Shown here: positions 28,233 through 36,394 of the stretch, piece after piece | How positions within the stretch are numbered: position 1 is the first letter of the stretch | How the letters are laid out: each line of letters starts with the position of its first letter | Assembly (NCBI RefSeq): GCF_004698125.1 | Contig: NZ_ML214298.1 | Span: 310,001 to 374,000, forward strand | DNA: 64,000 nt | Source of the DNA: Halosimplex halophilum | GTDB lineage: Archaea; Halobacteriota; Halobacteria; Halobacteriales; Haloarculaceae | Direction of reading: 5' to 3' | The notes under the pieces: generated by a model | Told to the model about the DNA's origin: nothing | The model's input: only the letters and a program-made list of their open reading frames with translations | Databases searched by the model: none | Translations under genes and position numbers: made by a program

Positions 28233-28748
28233 CTAGTCACCGTGCTCTCGAAGAGGACTGATCTGTGTCTTTATTTCTTCAGCTTCTGACTCCGTCAATC
28301 GGTCATAGGCGTATGCATCAAGAGACCCGTCCGGCTCTGCTATGAGTAGATACTGGTTTGTGAATATGATGAAAAAGCGGTAATCGAGAGCATCGAAATA
28401 ATCGAAATACCGAGAAGAAATATCCATTGAAGTTACAGAGTTCCTCTCGTGGTTAATATCATGCCTCTCACCCATCCCCGTGCTTGCGAGGATACGGATT
28501 GATTCGGTCGTTCGTTGCCGGATCACGAAATCAGCGACAAACTGATCGAGTCCCGAAGACTTTCCTGGGTCCAGATACACTCGGTGCTCAATTCGATCCG
28601 GATCATAACCCACTTTCTCGAGAAAAGTTGTGCAACCTGATTCGAGCTTTTCTACCCCCCTCTCCGCACTTTCTAACGTATAGTCCACAGACGGCTCAAA
28701 GGCGTACTGTTCGAGAAATGCCGCGAGATTCTGGGGATCTGAACTCAT
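28233..28748 (-). CDS. Hypothetical protein upstream of drmD
   Basis: 171 residues from ATG 28748, 43 bp ahead of drmD on the same strand, so likely in one transcript. Two parts are visible: an N-terminal helical piece (LAAFLEQYAFEPSVDYTLES) and a piece with strands (HRVYLDPGK, YRFFIIFTNQYLLIAEPDGS). The pattern of a conserved SxD/GL...DFVIR followed by hydrophobic strands is compatible with a small nuclease or binding fold, but no motif is decisive. I do not recognise the family. Its tight link to drmD suggests an accessory of the defence system. Confidence 0.55.
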   Translation of the reverse strand: MSSDPQNLAAFLEQYAFEPSVDYTLESAERGVEKLESGCTTFLEKVGYDPDRIEHRVYLDPGKSSGLDQFVADFVIRQRTTESIRILASTGMGERHDINHERNSVTSMDISSRYFDYFDALDYRFFIIFTNQYLLIAEPDGSLDAYAYDRLTESEAEEIKTQISPLREHGD

Positions 28749-28888
28749 TGCCGGATATAGTACTGTCGCATATAATGTATTTATGGGTTACAGACCAGAC
28801 TTAGTGGTAATATTCGAACTGCAACTCCAAGGATCTTGACTAGCTACCAGGCAAATGTATTTCAAAGGCTGGTCATCAGAGAGATGGT

Positions 28889-29932
28889 ATGCAGCGAGCC
28901 TTCCGCGTCGGTGAGACTTATCGGGACACGGGAAGCTTCAGGAACGCGGAAGACCAGTTTCTGCGGTGGATCCGCGGTCCGCTGAGTAGCGGGATCAGAA
29001 ACACAGGCGGAATCCGTGACCTTGGTGCAAATCGCTCGGAGATACCCGCAGCCCTCTTCCTCATCTCGAACGATGCCGGAATCTCCCAGCACGACGATCC
29101 CTGGGAGGACACGCTTGCGGTCAACGCTGGTTACGTGAGCTACTGGGGCGATGCGAAAAAGGATCTCCGGTATGACGAGTCGGCACAGAATCGGAAAATC
29201 AAGGATGCGTTCGACAGGGCAGCCTCGGGACGACGTGAGGAGGTGCCTCCCGTGCTGGTGTTCCGAAAACCCGAGAGCGGTGTCGTCGAGTTCTGTGGGC
29301 TCTGTGTTCCCGACCACCTAGAGGTGCGTGCCTATCAGGACCATTCAGGAGAACAGATACCGAACTACCATTTTCACTTTTCTATCCTCAACACACAGGC
29401 GGTCCCGGTCTCGTGGCTCCACAGGCGTGCGCAGGCGAACGATGACGACCAGGCGCCCGAAGTCTGGAAGCAGTGGGTCAGGGAAGGAAAGGTCTCCCAG
29501 TGGCCGACTGGCGAACTCCTCGATACGGAAGGAGAGATTCGACGCTACGAAACGACCGAGACGACGGTGAGTGAAGCATTCCGGGAAAAGACGTTTGAAC
29601 GGTACGGGCATGCCTGCGCGATGACCGGTATTCGTGAGGGGGCGCTACTCGATCTGGCACACATCCTGCCGCGGAGCCAGCATCCCGATCTCGCAGAGCA
29701 CGCGGAGAACGTACTCGTACTGAACTCACTCCATCACCGGGCGTTCGATGCCGCGCTGTTCACAGTCGATAGTGAGTATCGGATTCGGACGAGCCCATCG
29801 TTCGAGCCTGCACATCCCTTCCTTCGCGAGACGATCGTCGAACGGGAGGGCAACCAGCTTTCGTTCCCCACTAACGCTCAGATACACCCGGAGTTCTTGG
29901 AAGAATTGAACGCTGGGTTGTCGTGGATGTAG
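28889..29932 (+). CDS. HNH endonuclease with SRA-like N-terminal domain (putative type IV restriction enzyme)
   Basis: 347 residues from ATG 28889. The C-terminal third is an HNH nuclease: CAMTGIREGALLDLAHILPR with the HNH histidine, then NVLVLNSLHHRAFDAALF. The N-terminal two thirds (WIRGPLSSGIRNTGGIRD, DPWEDTLAVNAGYVSYWGDA, PPVLVFRKPESGVVEFCGL) resemble the SRA/PUA-like modified-base readers of ScoMcrA- and AspBHI-type enzymes; this part is recognised by pattern only. Such proteins cut DNA with 5-methylcytosine or phosphorothioate. It stands on the opposite strand inside the DISARM block. A modification-dependent nuclease living beside two cytosine methylases must avoid the host's own marks, so its specificity must differ. 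Confidence 0.75.
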   Translation: MQRAFRVGETYRDTGSFRNAEDQFLRWIRGPLSSGIRNTGGIRDLGANRSEIPAALFLISNDAGISQHDDPWEDTLAVNAGYVSYWGDAKKDLRYDESAQNRKIKDAFDRAASGRREEVPPVLVFRKPESGVVEFCGLCVPDHLEVRAYQDHSGEQIPNYHFHFSILNTQAVPVSWLHRRAQANDDDQAPEVWKQWVREGKVSQWPTGELLDTEGEIRRYETTETTVSEAFREKTFERYGHACAMTGIREGALLDLAHILPRSQHPDLAEHAENVLVLNSLHHRAFDAALFTVDSEYRIRTSPSFEPAHPFLRETIVEREGNQLSFPTNAQIHPEFLEELNAGLSWM

Positions 29933-30026
29933 ATGGGTTCTGATATTTAATACCGTCTACGGCCGAAACGGTTTGAAGAAACGTTGAAAAAGTAGAGTTA
30001 ACTGGGGTGGATGTATCAGGGGACGC

Positions 30027-31064
30027 ATGATCGGAGAGCGAATCGGCTTCATTTCCAAAAAGCGGATTAACCAGCTGTTTCTCGGATCATTCGCAGCAAT
30101 TGTCCTATTGTTTCTGTTACTAGGATACGTTGCCTATGACCCAAATTCAGTAGTTGATAAACAGATCCAGGCGCTGGGCACCATAGGGGGGTTACTCCTC
30201 AGTCTACTCCTGTTAGTGGTGTATATCGATATGAGTCAGGCGCAGGACGAACAACATGAATTCCTGCAAGATCTCAATTCCCCAGACGTCTACCTCAAGG
30301 AACTGAGATATACAGGGACCGACACTCCCCGCCGACCGAAGTTCACCGTATCTCTCTCAAATCTGGGGTCGGACGCTGCGACTGACCTCGAACTGGCCAC
30401 TCGCTCGAAGTTATTAACTGGCTTTGAGAAGGAAGGAACCGAAGAAAACCCTCAAATAGTCGAAAAGGAAAGTCAGGAGTGGAAAATCGAATCTCGACCC
30501 ACCTCCCTGAGTCGGCGAGAAAGTCTTGATGATGACTCCACGCTCATCTCTCAAGGACGGTATCTTGAGGAGGGCGAAACCAACCAGGATTTCGACTTTG
30601 TCGTGGAATTCGAACCAGCAAAAAACAGCAATTTCAAACAGGATCATCCGATCGGCCGCTACCCTGCGAGTGACATTATCGAGGCAGCCGTATACGACAA
30701 ACGCGTCGGGGAAGACGAGAAGCACTACTCGGAATTCAGCAAATACCGGAGCTACGGAGAGATATTCAGAGAACGGTCACTTGGAGAGGATAGCTCGATC
30801 GGGTATACCGAAGACGAACTACGTGAGCTGGCAAGCACGCTCCCTTTCCAGTATCTGGTGACTGAATTTGAACTGACCTATGGGAAGCAGAACAGGGAAA
30901 GTATCTCTCTGGGAACGCTGATTATCCGACTGGATCCGGGGCTGTCTGAAGACGAATTATGGGGCGATGCCCTCGAGTATGAGGAATTCCTCGAAGAGCA
31001 TCACCCTGGCACCCCGGACCCCATCTATACACGGAGAAGCATGCGAGAAGAGTTCGAAGACTGA
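30027..31064 (+). CDS. Two-transmembrane protein of unknown function
   Basis: 345 residues from ATG 30027. Two hydrophobic segments at about residues 17-37 (FLGSFAAIVLLFLLLGYVA) and 47-68 (ALGTIGGLLLSLLLLVVY) form a hairpin near the N-terminus; the rest is a soluble, charged domain with beta-rich stretches (RPKFTVSLSNLGSDAATDLE) that recall immunoglobulin-like folds of defence-associated membrane proteins. It follows the HNH gene by 94 bp on the same strand and converges with drmMI. No enzymatic motif is seen. A membrane partner or effector of the neighbouring nuclease is possible but unsupported. Confidence 0.6.
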   Translation: MIGERIGFISKKRINQLFLGSFAAIVLLFLLLGYVAYDPNSVVDKQIQALGTIGGLLLSLLLLVVYIDMSQAQDEQHEFLQDLNSPDVYLKELRYTGTDTPRRPKFTVSLSNLGSDAATDLELATRSKLLTGFEKEGTEENPQIVEKESQEWKIESRPTSLSRRESLDDDSTLISQGRYLEEGETNQDFDFVVEFEPAKNSNFKQDHPIGRYPASDIIEAAVYDKRVGEDEKHYSEFSKYRSYGEIFRERSLGEDSSIGYTEDELRELASTLPFQYLVTEFELTYGKQNRESISLGTLIIRLDPGLSEDELWGDALEYEEFLEEHHPGTPDPIYTRRSMREEFED

Positions 31065-31110
31065 TCTCCACGATATGTTACGGGAATTCTCTGAGAGGGC
31101 CTGATCTGTC

Positions 31111-34100
31111 TTACTCCTCTTTAACAGCTTCCTCTACAATCTCGATCTCCTCCTCAGTCAAGTCGTAGAGGTCGTAAACGATCTCGTCGATGAGCTGATC
31201 CGTCCTCTCGATCTTCTCATCGAGTTCGTCAGCGCGTTCCTTCGTCTCGATGTAGCGCCGGAGATCGTCAGCCACGTCGTCGGGGTCGGGCAGGGTCATC
31301 GCCTTCAGACGGTCGATCAGGGAGATATTTTTCGTAGCGTTGTCATGGAAGTCGCCGATTTCTTCCTCGACGGCGACAGGGACGAATTCCTCGACGAGTG
31401 TGGCCTCCTCGTCGGCCAAGTCTGTGAGCGTGAACGCTTCGTAGAACTCCGTCTCTGTGTAGCCGTAGGTATCGGTCTCGAACTCGTCCTCGTCTTCGGG
31501 CTTGTAGCGTGCCGTCGCCTCGATAGTGACTGCTTGGCCGTCCCGCTTCGTGCGGGCGCGTTCGATCTGGAGTTTCTCGTAGTTTTCTATAGTCTCATTG
31601 AGGATATTTGAACCTGTAGGCTGGAAGAGACCGATGTCGGGGAGACTGGGGCCTCCGCAGTAGTTGCCAAGGTAGTCGAGTAGATCGAGATTGAGATTAG
31701 CCAACTCCTCTCTCAGGTCGGTTGCTTTAGATACAAGTTCCCCAAGTTCGTCGTTCCCAGATATATTGTAAGGTATTGGAACGTCTTCTACGTGTGTGGC
31801 ACGGAATTCTTGATACCCGCCCCGTAGCCCAGACAGTTCTGCTTGAATCCAAAAATGAATTAAATCCGAGTTGAGTATTCCTAAGAGAGGAAGGTTTTCT
31901 CCGGAAATTGCATACAATTTATCATTTATATAGTGGCCGTCTCGGTCATACGCAAAATTGGGCCCTTTCGATATTACAGGGTAGACTATCTTTGGCTCGG
32001 AAAACACATTATAATAATCACAGGGCCGGAGTTCCCACCAGAAATCCCCACGATCATAACGTTCTTGCGCATCGTCTCGGAATTGAATAAGATGCTCCGC
32101 TAGTTTAGGAAACTCTGATTTAAACCACTTCCACGCTTCTTCCTCGTTTTGAGCGCCGGAATGTTTTCTTGTCCACCCAGAGGGTATACGGATCAGATAT
32201 CTATTTTCATAGCTAATCTGATACCGATGCACGTCTTTCCCCCGCAACAAAGGCTTGATATGTTCTCCTTCATACCCCACTTGCTCTTTCTCTTCCTTTG
32301 ATAGAATAAATGCATCATTCAGACCGGTCAAAATTCCTCTGTACAGGGGATCCTGCAAATAATCAACCAATGGCCTGGACAGCTCCTCCAATTTAAGTAG
32401 AACTTTTCGGACTTCGTTCGACTGGAGGTTCCACGACTCCTCGTCCAGCGATGACTGGGGTATTTCGTAAGAATGGCTCTTAATCTCAGAGCGGAGAGTT
32501 GTAAAATCTAGATCTTCCAGCACTGCTATATCTATTTTCTGGCTTTCACTTGGCGTTACGCCCTCTGCCAGCATTATCAAAGGATATGCGCTCACTTCGC
32601 TTGAGAAAACTGGCAAAGAGTGGAAGTCAATTAACTTCTCGATACGGTTCTCCTTCGAAAGAATCTCTCTGATTTTCTGGCCATAGTCTGCGTGCACGAA
32701 CTTGTTTGAGACAATATATCCTAGTCTACCACCATCTCGAAGAATTAAGTGTCCGATTTCAAGAAAGTACACATAAAGATCTGCAGCGCTGTCGTAACCC
32801 TCGTACGAGAGTGAAAGGAAATCCTTGGATCTTGATAATTGTTCTTGGCGCACATACGGAGGATTCCCAATTATCGCATCGAATCCAGCATCCGCCTTCC
32901 GCTCCCCATCCTGATTGTAAAACGCCATCGGGAACTCAAGTTCCCAGTGGAAGAAGCGCTCCTCCTCAGCCATAGCCTGCGCGCTCTTGAACCAGTCTTG
33001 TTCCTTAATGTTCTCCCACGCGTCACTGTGGAGCGCTCTAGCCATCCGCTCGTCAGCGTCGTCAGGTATATCGAGCCCAAATGTGCCGGCAGTGTGGACG
33101 TTAGCCATCGCGAGGAGCTTCTGATAGAGAGGGTCGTCACGTACCTCGTCGTAGACCGCCTCCATCTCCTTTGCGTCCTCCAGAGTCTCATTGTCGATAT
33201 CGAGCAGGTCTTGGAAGCGGTCGGTGACGTGCTCCATTGCGCGCTTTCGCGTGTGGTCGAGCGACTCCTGGAGTGTTAGCTGGCCGTCCTCTGTGGTTTC
33301 GTCATCGCCGTTGGACAGCACATCCTCAATGTCGCTTCCGACCAGTGAGTTGCCTGTTTTGAGGTGGTGGTCGAGGAATGCGAGCGGTTGCTCTGCCGCG
33401 AGCGTCCGTAGCCAGAGAGAGACCTTGGCCAGCTCGGTCGCGAGCGGATTGACGTCGACACCGTAGATACAGCGCTGGGCAACCTTCCGGCGCGCCCAGT
33501 TGATGTCCCGTAGCTCCCCCTCCTCCGTCCTCGGGGAACGGACATCTTCGCCCTCGGTGTCGAGCGCCTGTCGGTCCTGGCGTTCCTGGGCGTCGATGAT
33601 CTCGCGGGCAAGATAGTCGACAGCATTGACCGGGAAATGGCCGCTTCCCATTGCCGGATCTAGTACAGTGAGGTCGAAAATTCGCTCGGCGAACTCTTCG
33701 GCGAACCCGCCCTCACGGCTGTGAGTTGTGTCCGCCCCCTGTGACATGAGATCCTGCCGGATCTCCTCCACGAGTGGCCCGAGCGTCTCGTCGACGATGT
33801 ATTCGACGACGTACTCGGGGGTGTAGTACGACCCCGTCGCCTTTCGCTCTCCGTCGTCAGTGCGGAGATAGACCTCTCCCGTCTCGACGGTAACTGTGTC
33901 GTCGTCACCAGCAGCGACGTACTCACCGTCATCAATGGCCAGGGGTTCGTCAGCGACGGACAGTTTATACTCGAGCAGCCCTTCGTAGATAGAGCCGAGA
34001 TTCCGCTCGTCTAGCGAGGAGTAGTCAACGAAGACCTTGCCATCGCCCTCCGAGGCCTCGTGTCGCGTGAGGAGTTCGATGACCTCCGCGATATAGGCGT

Positions 34101-35271
34101 CGCCAACCTCGTACTCCGAGAGGAACTGTGATTCGACGCTGTCGTCCTCGTCCGGATCCGTGCGGAAGAGCCCCCCGTTGTACGCGGGAATGTAGAGGTC
34201 CTGCTTCGGGATGCCCTGCCCCTGGCTCCCCTGGTCGATGAGGACGAACAGTTCCTCGAGCCGGTCCCAGAGATCCGTCTGCCACGACTGGTACTCCTGC
34301 TGGGTCTTGCTCCGGTTCTCGACAACGATCTGTTTGAGCTCGTTCAGGCTGTAGCTCGCGCTGTAGATCTCGTTGTCCGTTGGAAGGAGGTTCCGACCTT
34401 CACTCTCGGCGTAGAGCACGAAGATGAGCCGGTAGAGATAGATGAGCGAACTGTCGTGAATCAGGTCGAGGTCCGCTTCGTCCAAGTCCTCGTTGGTATC
34501 GAGAAACCCCTCTGCGAGGACGCGAATTGCCTCGTAGATATTCTCCTGCAGGTCCTCACCGAGTTCCTCGGCAAAAACGCTCGATTCGTCATACACGTCG
34601 TCGAGGAAGCAGTCACCCGACTGGTCCGGGAGGAACGCGTCCTGCCGGAAGAAGAGGTAGAACTCCTTGAACGCCTCAAGGTCTCCATTCTCGTCGACGA
34701 TGTCGAGGAGCTTCGGGAGGTCGATCTCGTAGAAAGAGTCCAGACGGTGGCTCGTCGGCCCGTAGTACAGTCGCCACTTCTCTCCGTTCGTAAGGACTGC
34801 CCACTGGGCCGGGGTTTCCTGGAGATAGCGGTGGATCTGGTAGCTCGGATTTTCGAAGTCGCGCTTTTCCTCACCCCGGGTGTCGAGCTTTCGACCCCAT
34901 CGTTTCGCGTCCGCGACTGCGATGGCCTCCTCATAGAAGTTTTCACGGTCGAACGCGGTATCGGCGGCCTCCTCGCCCGGGAAGAACCCGTAGTCCGGCC
35001 GCCGAGCATTGCGCATGACCGTCTCCTCGATCTCGAAGGAGATGTCGAGGATCTCGAAAATCGGACGGATGAGGTTTCGCTCAAGCTGGGCCTCGTTGTA
35101 GTCCTCGACACGATCGCGTTTTTCGTCGAGGAGGTCGCTGATCTCCTCGAAGGCCGCTTCTACCTCCGCGTCAGGAACCTCGTTCCAGGGTTCGGTTTCA
35201 CGGAGATGATCGTTGAGGTAATGGTTCGAGAACAGGTCACGGTTAGTCCGGTAGATGGTTGCGTCTGTCAT
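31111..35271 (-). CDS. drmMI: DrmMI-like DNA adenine methyltransferase with N-terminal nuclease-like domain
   Basis: 1,386 residues from ATG 35271. Residues 80-130 hold RRPDYGFFPG and AVADAKRWGRKL, a PD...DxK pattern like the type I/IIG restriction nuclease core. SAM motif I is DPAMGSGHFPVNAVDYL near 540, and the N6-adenine motif IIGNPPYVRQEQ lies near 800. From there to about residue 1220 is the target-recognition region, and the tail is a long coiled helix (RLKAMTLPDPDDVADDLRRY). Class 1 DISARM is defined by an adenine methylase of this kind. Between about 31,600 and 32,870 the gene is strikingly AT-rich while both flanks are GC-rich, as if the recognition domain had been swapped. BREX PglX is the nearest alternative, but no pglZ or brxC is present. 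Confidence 0.83.
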   Translation of the reverse strand: MTDATIYRTNRDLFSNHYLNDHLRETEPWNEVPDAEVEAAFEEISDLLDEKRDRVEDYNEAQLERNLIRPIFEILDISFEIEETVMRNARRPDYGFFPGEEAADTAFDRENFYEEAIAVADAKRWGRKLDTRGEEKRDFENPSYQIHRYLQETPAQWAVLTNGEKWRLYYGPTSHRLDSFYEIDLPKLLDIVDENGDLEAFKEFYLFFRQDAFLPDQSGDCFLDDVYDESSVFAEELGEDLQENIYEAIRVLAEGFLDTNEDLDEADLDLIHDSSLIYLYRLIFVLYAESEGRNLLPTDNEIYSASYSLNELKQIVVENRSKTQQEYQSWQTDLWDRLEELFVLIDQGSQGQGIPKQDLYIPAYNGGLFRTDPDEDDSVESQFLSEYEVGDAYIAEVIELLTRHEASEGDGKVFVDYSSLDERNLGSIYEGLLEYKLSVADEPLAIDDGEYVAAGDDDTVTVETGEVYLRTDDGERKATGSYYTPEYVVEYIVDETLGPLVEEIRQDLMSQGADTTHSREGGFAEEFAERIFDLTVLDPAMGSGHFPVNAVDYLAREIIDAQERQDRQALDTEGEDVRSPRTEEGELRDINWARRKVAQRCIYGVDVNPLATELAKVSLWLRTLAAEQPLAFLDHHLKTGNSLVGSDIEDVLSNGDDETTEDGQLTLQESLDHTRKRAMEHVTDRFQDLLDIDNETLEDAKEMEAVYDEVRDDPLYQKLLAMANVHTAGTFGLDIPDDADERMARALHSDAWENIKEQDWFKSAQAMAEEERFFHWELEFPMAFYNQDGERKADAGFDAIIGNPPYVRQEQLSRSKDFLSLSYEGYDSAADLYVYFLEIGHLILRDGGRLGYIVSNKFVHADYGQKIREILSKENRIEKLIDFHSLPVFSSEVSAYPLIMLAEGVTPSESQKIDIAVLEDLDFTTLRSEIKSHSYEIPQSSLDEESWNLQSNEVRKVLLKLEELSRPLVDYLQDPLYRGILTGLNDAFILSKEEKEQVGYEGEHIKPLLRGKDVHRYQISYENRYLIRIPSGWTRKHSGAQNEEEAWKWFKSEFPKLAEHLIQFRDDAQERYDRGDFWWELRPCDYYNVFSEPKIVYPVISKGPNFAYDRDGHYINDKLYAISGENLPLLGILNSDLIHFWIQAELSGLRGGYQEFRATHVEDVPIPYNISGNDELGELVSKATDLREELANLNLDLLDYLGNYCGGPSLPDIGLFQPTGSNILNETIENYEKLQIERARTKRDGQAVTIEATARYKPEDEDEFETDTYGYTETEFYEAFTLTDLADEEATLVEEFVPVAVEEEIGDFHDNATKNISLIDRLKAMTLPDPDDVADDLRRYIETKERADELDEKIERTDQLIDEIVYDLYDLTEEEIEIVEEAVKEE

Positions 35272-35434
35272 TGATGGTTAGCGAGGCCCCGTCAGACGGG
35301 GTACGGCAGCTATACTGTACCGGGTACCTTCCACGTAATTAGTACTTTCCCACCGAATGCCGACCAGACTTGCTTCAGGCGATTCCAGAGAACAAACATC
35401 TAGCGCACTACCGGGTTCTGAAGACCGTAGCGCT

Positions 35435-36364
35435 TCACAGAGAGACTGAAACCGCACCCTCTGAGTCAAGCAAGAACCTGCAGAGATCGCGGTAGGGAGC
35501 CACTTTCGCGCCCTCCAGTAAGACGCCCAGTTCGAGGTACCGGTCGAAGCCGTAGTCAGTGACGTTGGCGCTTCCGACGTATGCTGCATCCGAATCAAAC
35601 AGCATCACTTTTGCGTGAAGAGTGAACCGAGGATTCGATCCGTTCTGCGTCCGCTCATCGACTGGCACGGTCTCATCCCAGACCGTGTAATCGACGAGTG
35701 AAACTTCTGCGGAGACACCGCGCTCAACAGCACGGTCGACGAACGACTTGATCACACTGTGGTTGTGTGAGTCCGTGTCTGTGAGGTACCGTGTCACAAT
35801 CGTCAGGTCGACTCCTCGTTCGAGAGCATCGAGCAGGACATCCGCGAGCCGACCGAATCCCTCGCCCTCGAAGAACGGGGAAAGCAGAACGATCTCACTC
35901 TCACAGCGTTTCACCTGGCTTGCGAGCGTCGAGAGCAGGCCGTCCATCCCGAACGAGGCTGCGGTCGCATCATTGAATGCTGGATCGTCGGGAAACGTGA
36001 CCAGCGGCGTCACCGTCGTGGTGGGCACACGGTCGCGGTGAGCAGCTACTATCTTGATCGCCTCACGGGTCCGGTCAAAGATCTCCCGCGTCTGAGTGCC
36101 GTGGACAGTAAAGCGCGCCTCCACGAGTCCAGTATCATAGCTTTCTCGCTGGACGGCGCCACATTCGTGGAGCTGCCGAAACAGGTCAGTCGCGGATTCA
36201 CGGCTCAGATGTGTATCCCGTGCCACCGCAGCAGGAGATAGCCATTGCGATCGACCAGCGGCAAGGAGAAGCAGACCTTCCAGTTCGTCGATGAGGTCTT
36301 CTTCCTGGTCGACGATGTCCGCGATTGCGAGCAGTCGGTCAGTCGTCGATCGGTGTTCAGCCAT
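35435..36364 (-). CDS. drmC: DrmC, phospholipase D-fold DISARM protein
   Basis: 309 residues from ATG 36364. The first 75 residues resemble a helix-turn-helix (SPAAVARDTHLSRESATDLF). The C-terminal part is one PLD half-domain with the HxK motif FTLHAKVMLFDSDAAYVGSANVTDYG shortened here to LHAKVMLFD near residue 250, followed by GSAN. IVLLSPFFEGEGF forms the core strand. DrmC is a PLD-family member of DISARM and is dispensable in some systems. It lies 30 bp behind drmB in the same transcript. A single HxK site means it would act as a dimer. Confidence 0.83.
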   Translation of the reverse strand: MAEHRSTTDRLLAIADIVDQEEDLIDELEGLLLLAAGRSQWLSPAAVARDTHLSRESATDLFRQLHECGAVQRESYDTGLVEARFTVHGTQTREIFDRTREAIKIVAAHRDRVPTTTVTPLVTFPDDPAFNDATAASFGMDGLLSTLASQVKRCESEIVLLSPFFEGEGFGRLADVLLDALERGVDLTIVTRYLTDTDSHNHSVIKSFVDRAVERGVSAEVSLVDYTVWDETVPVDERTQNGSNPRFTLHAKVMLFDSDAAYVGSANVTDYGFDRYLELGVLLEGAKVAPYRDLCRFLLDSEGAVSVSL

Positions 36365-36394
36365 CGTATGAAAGAGGGAGTGTCTTGCCGCCCG

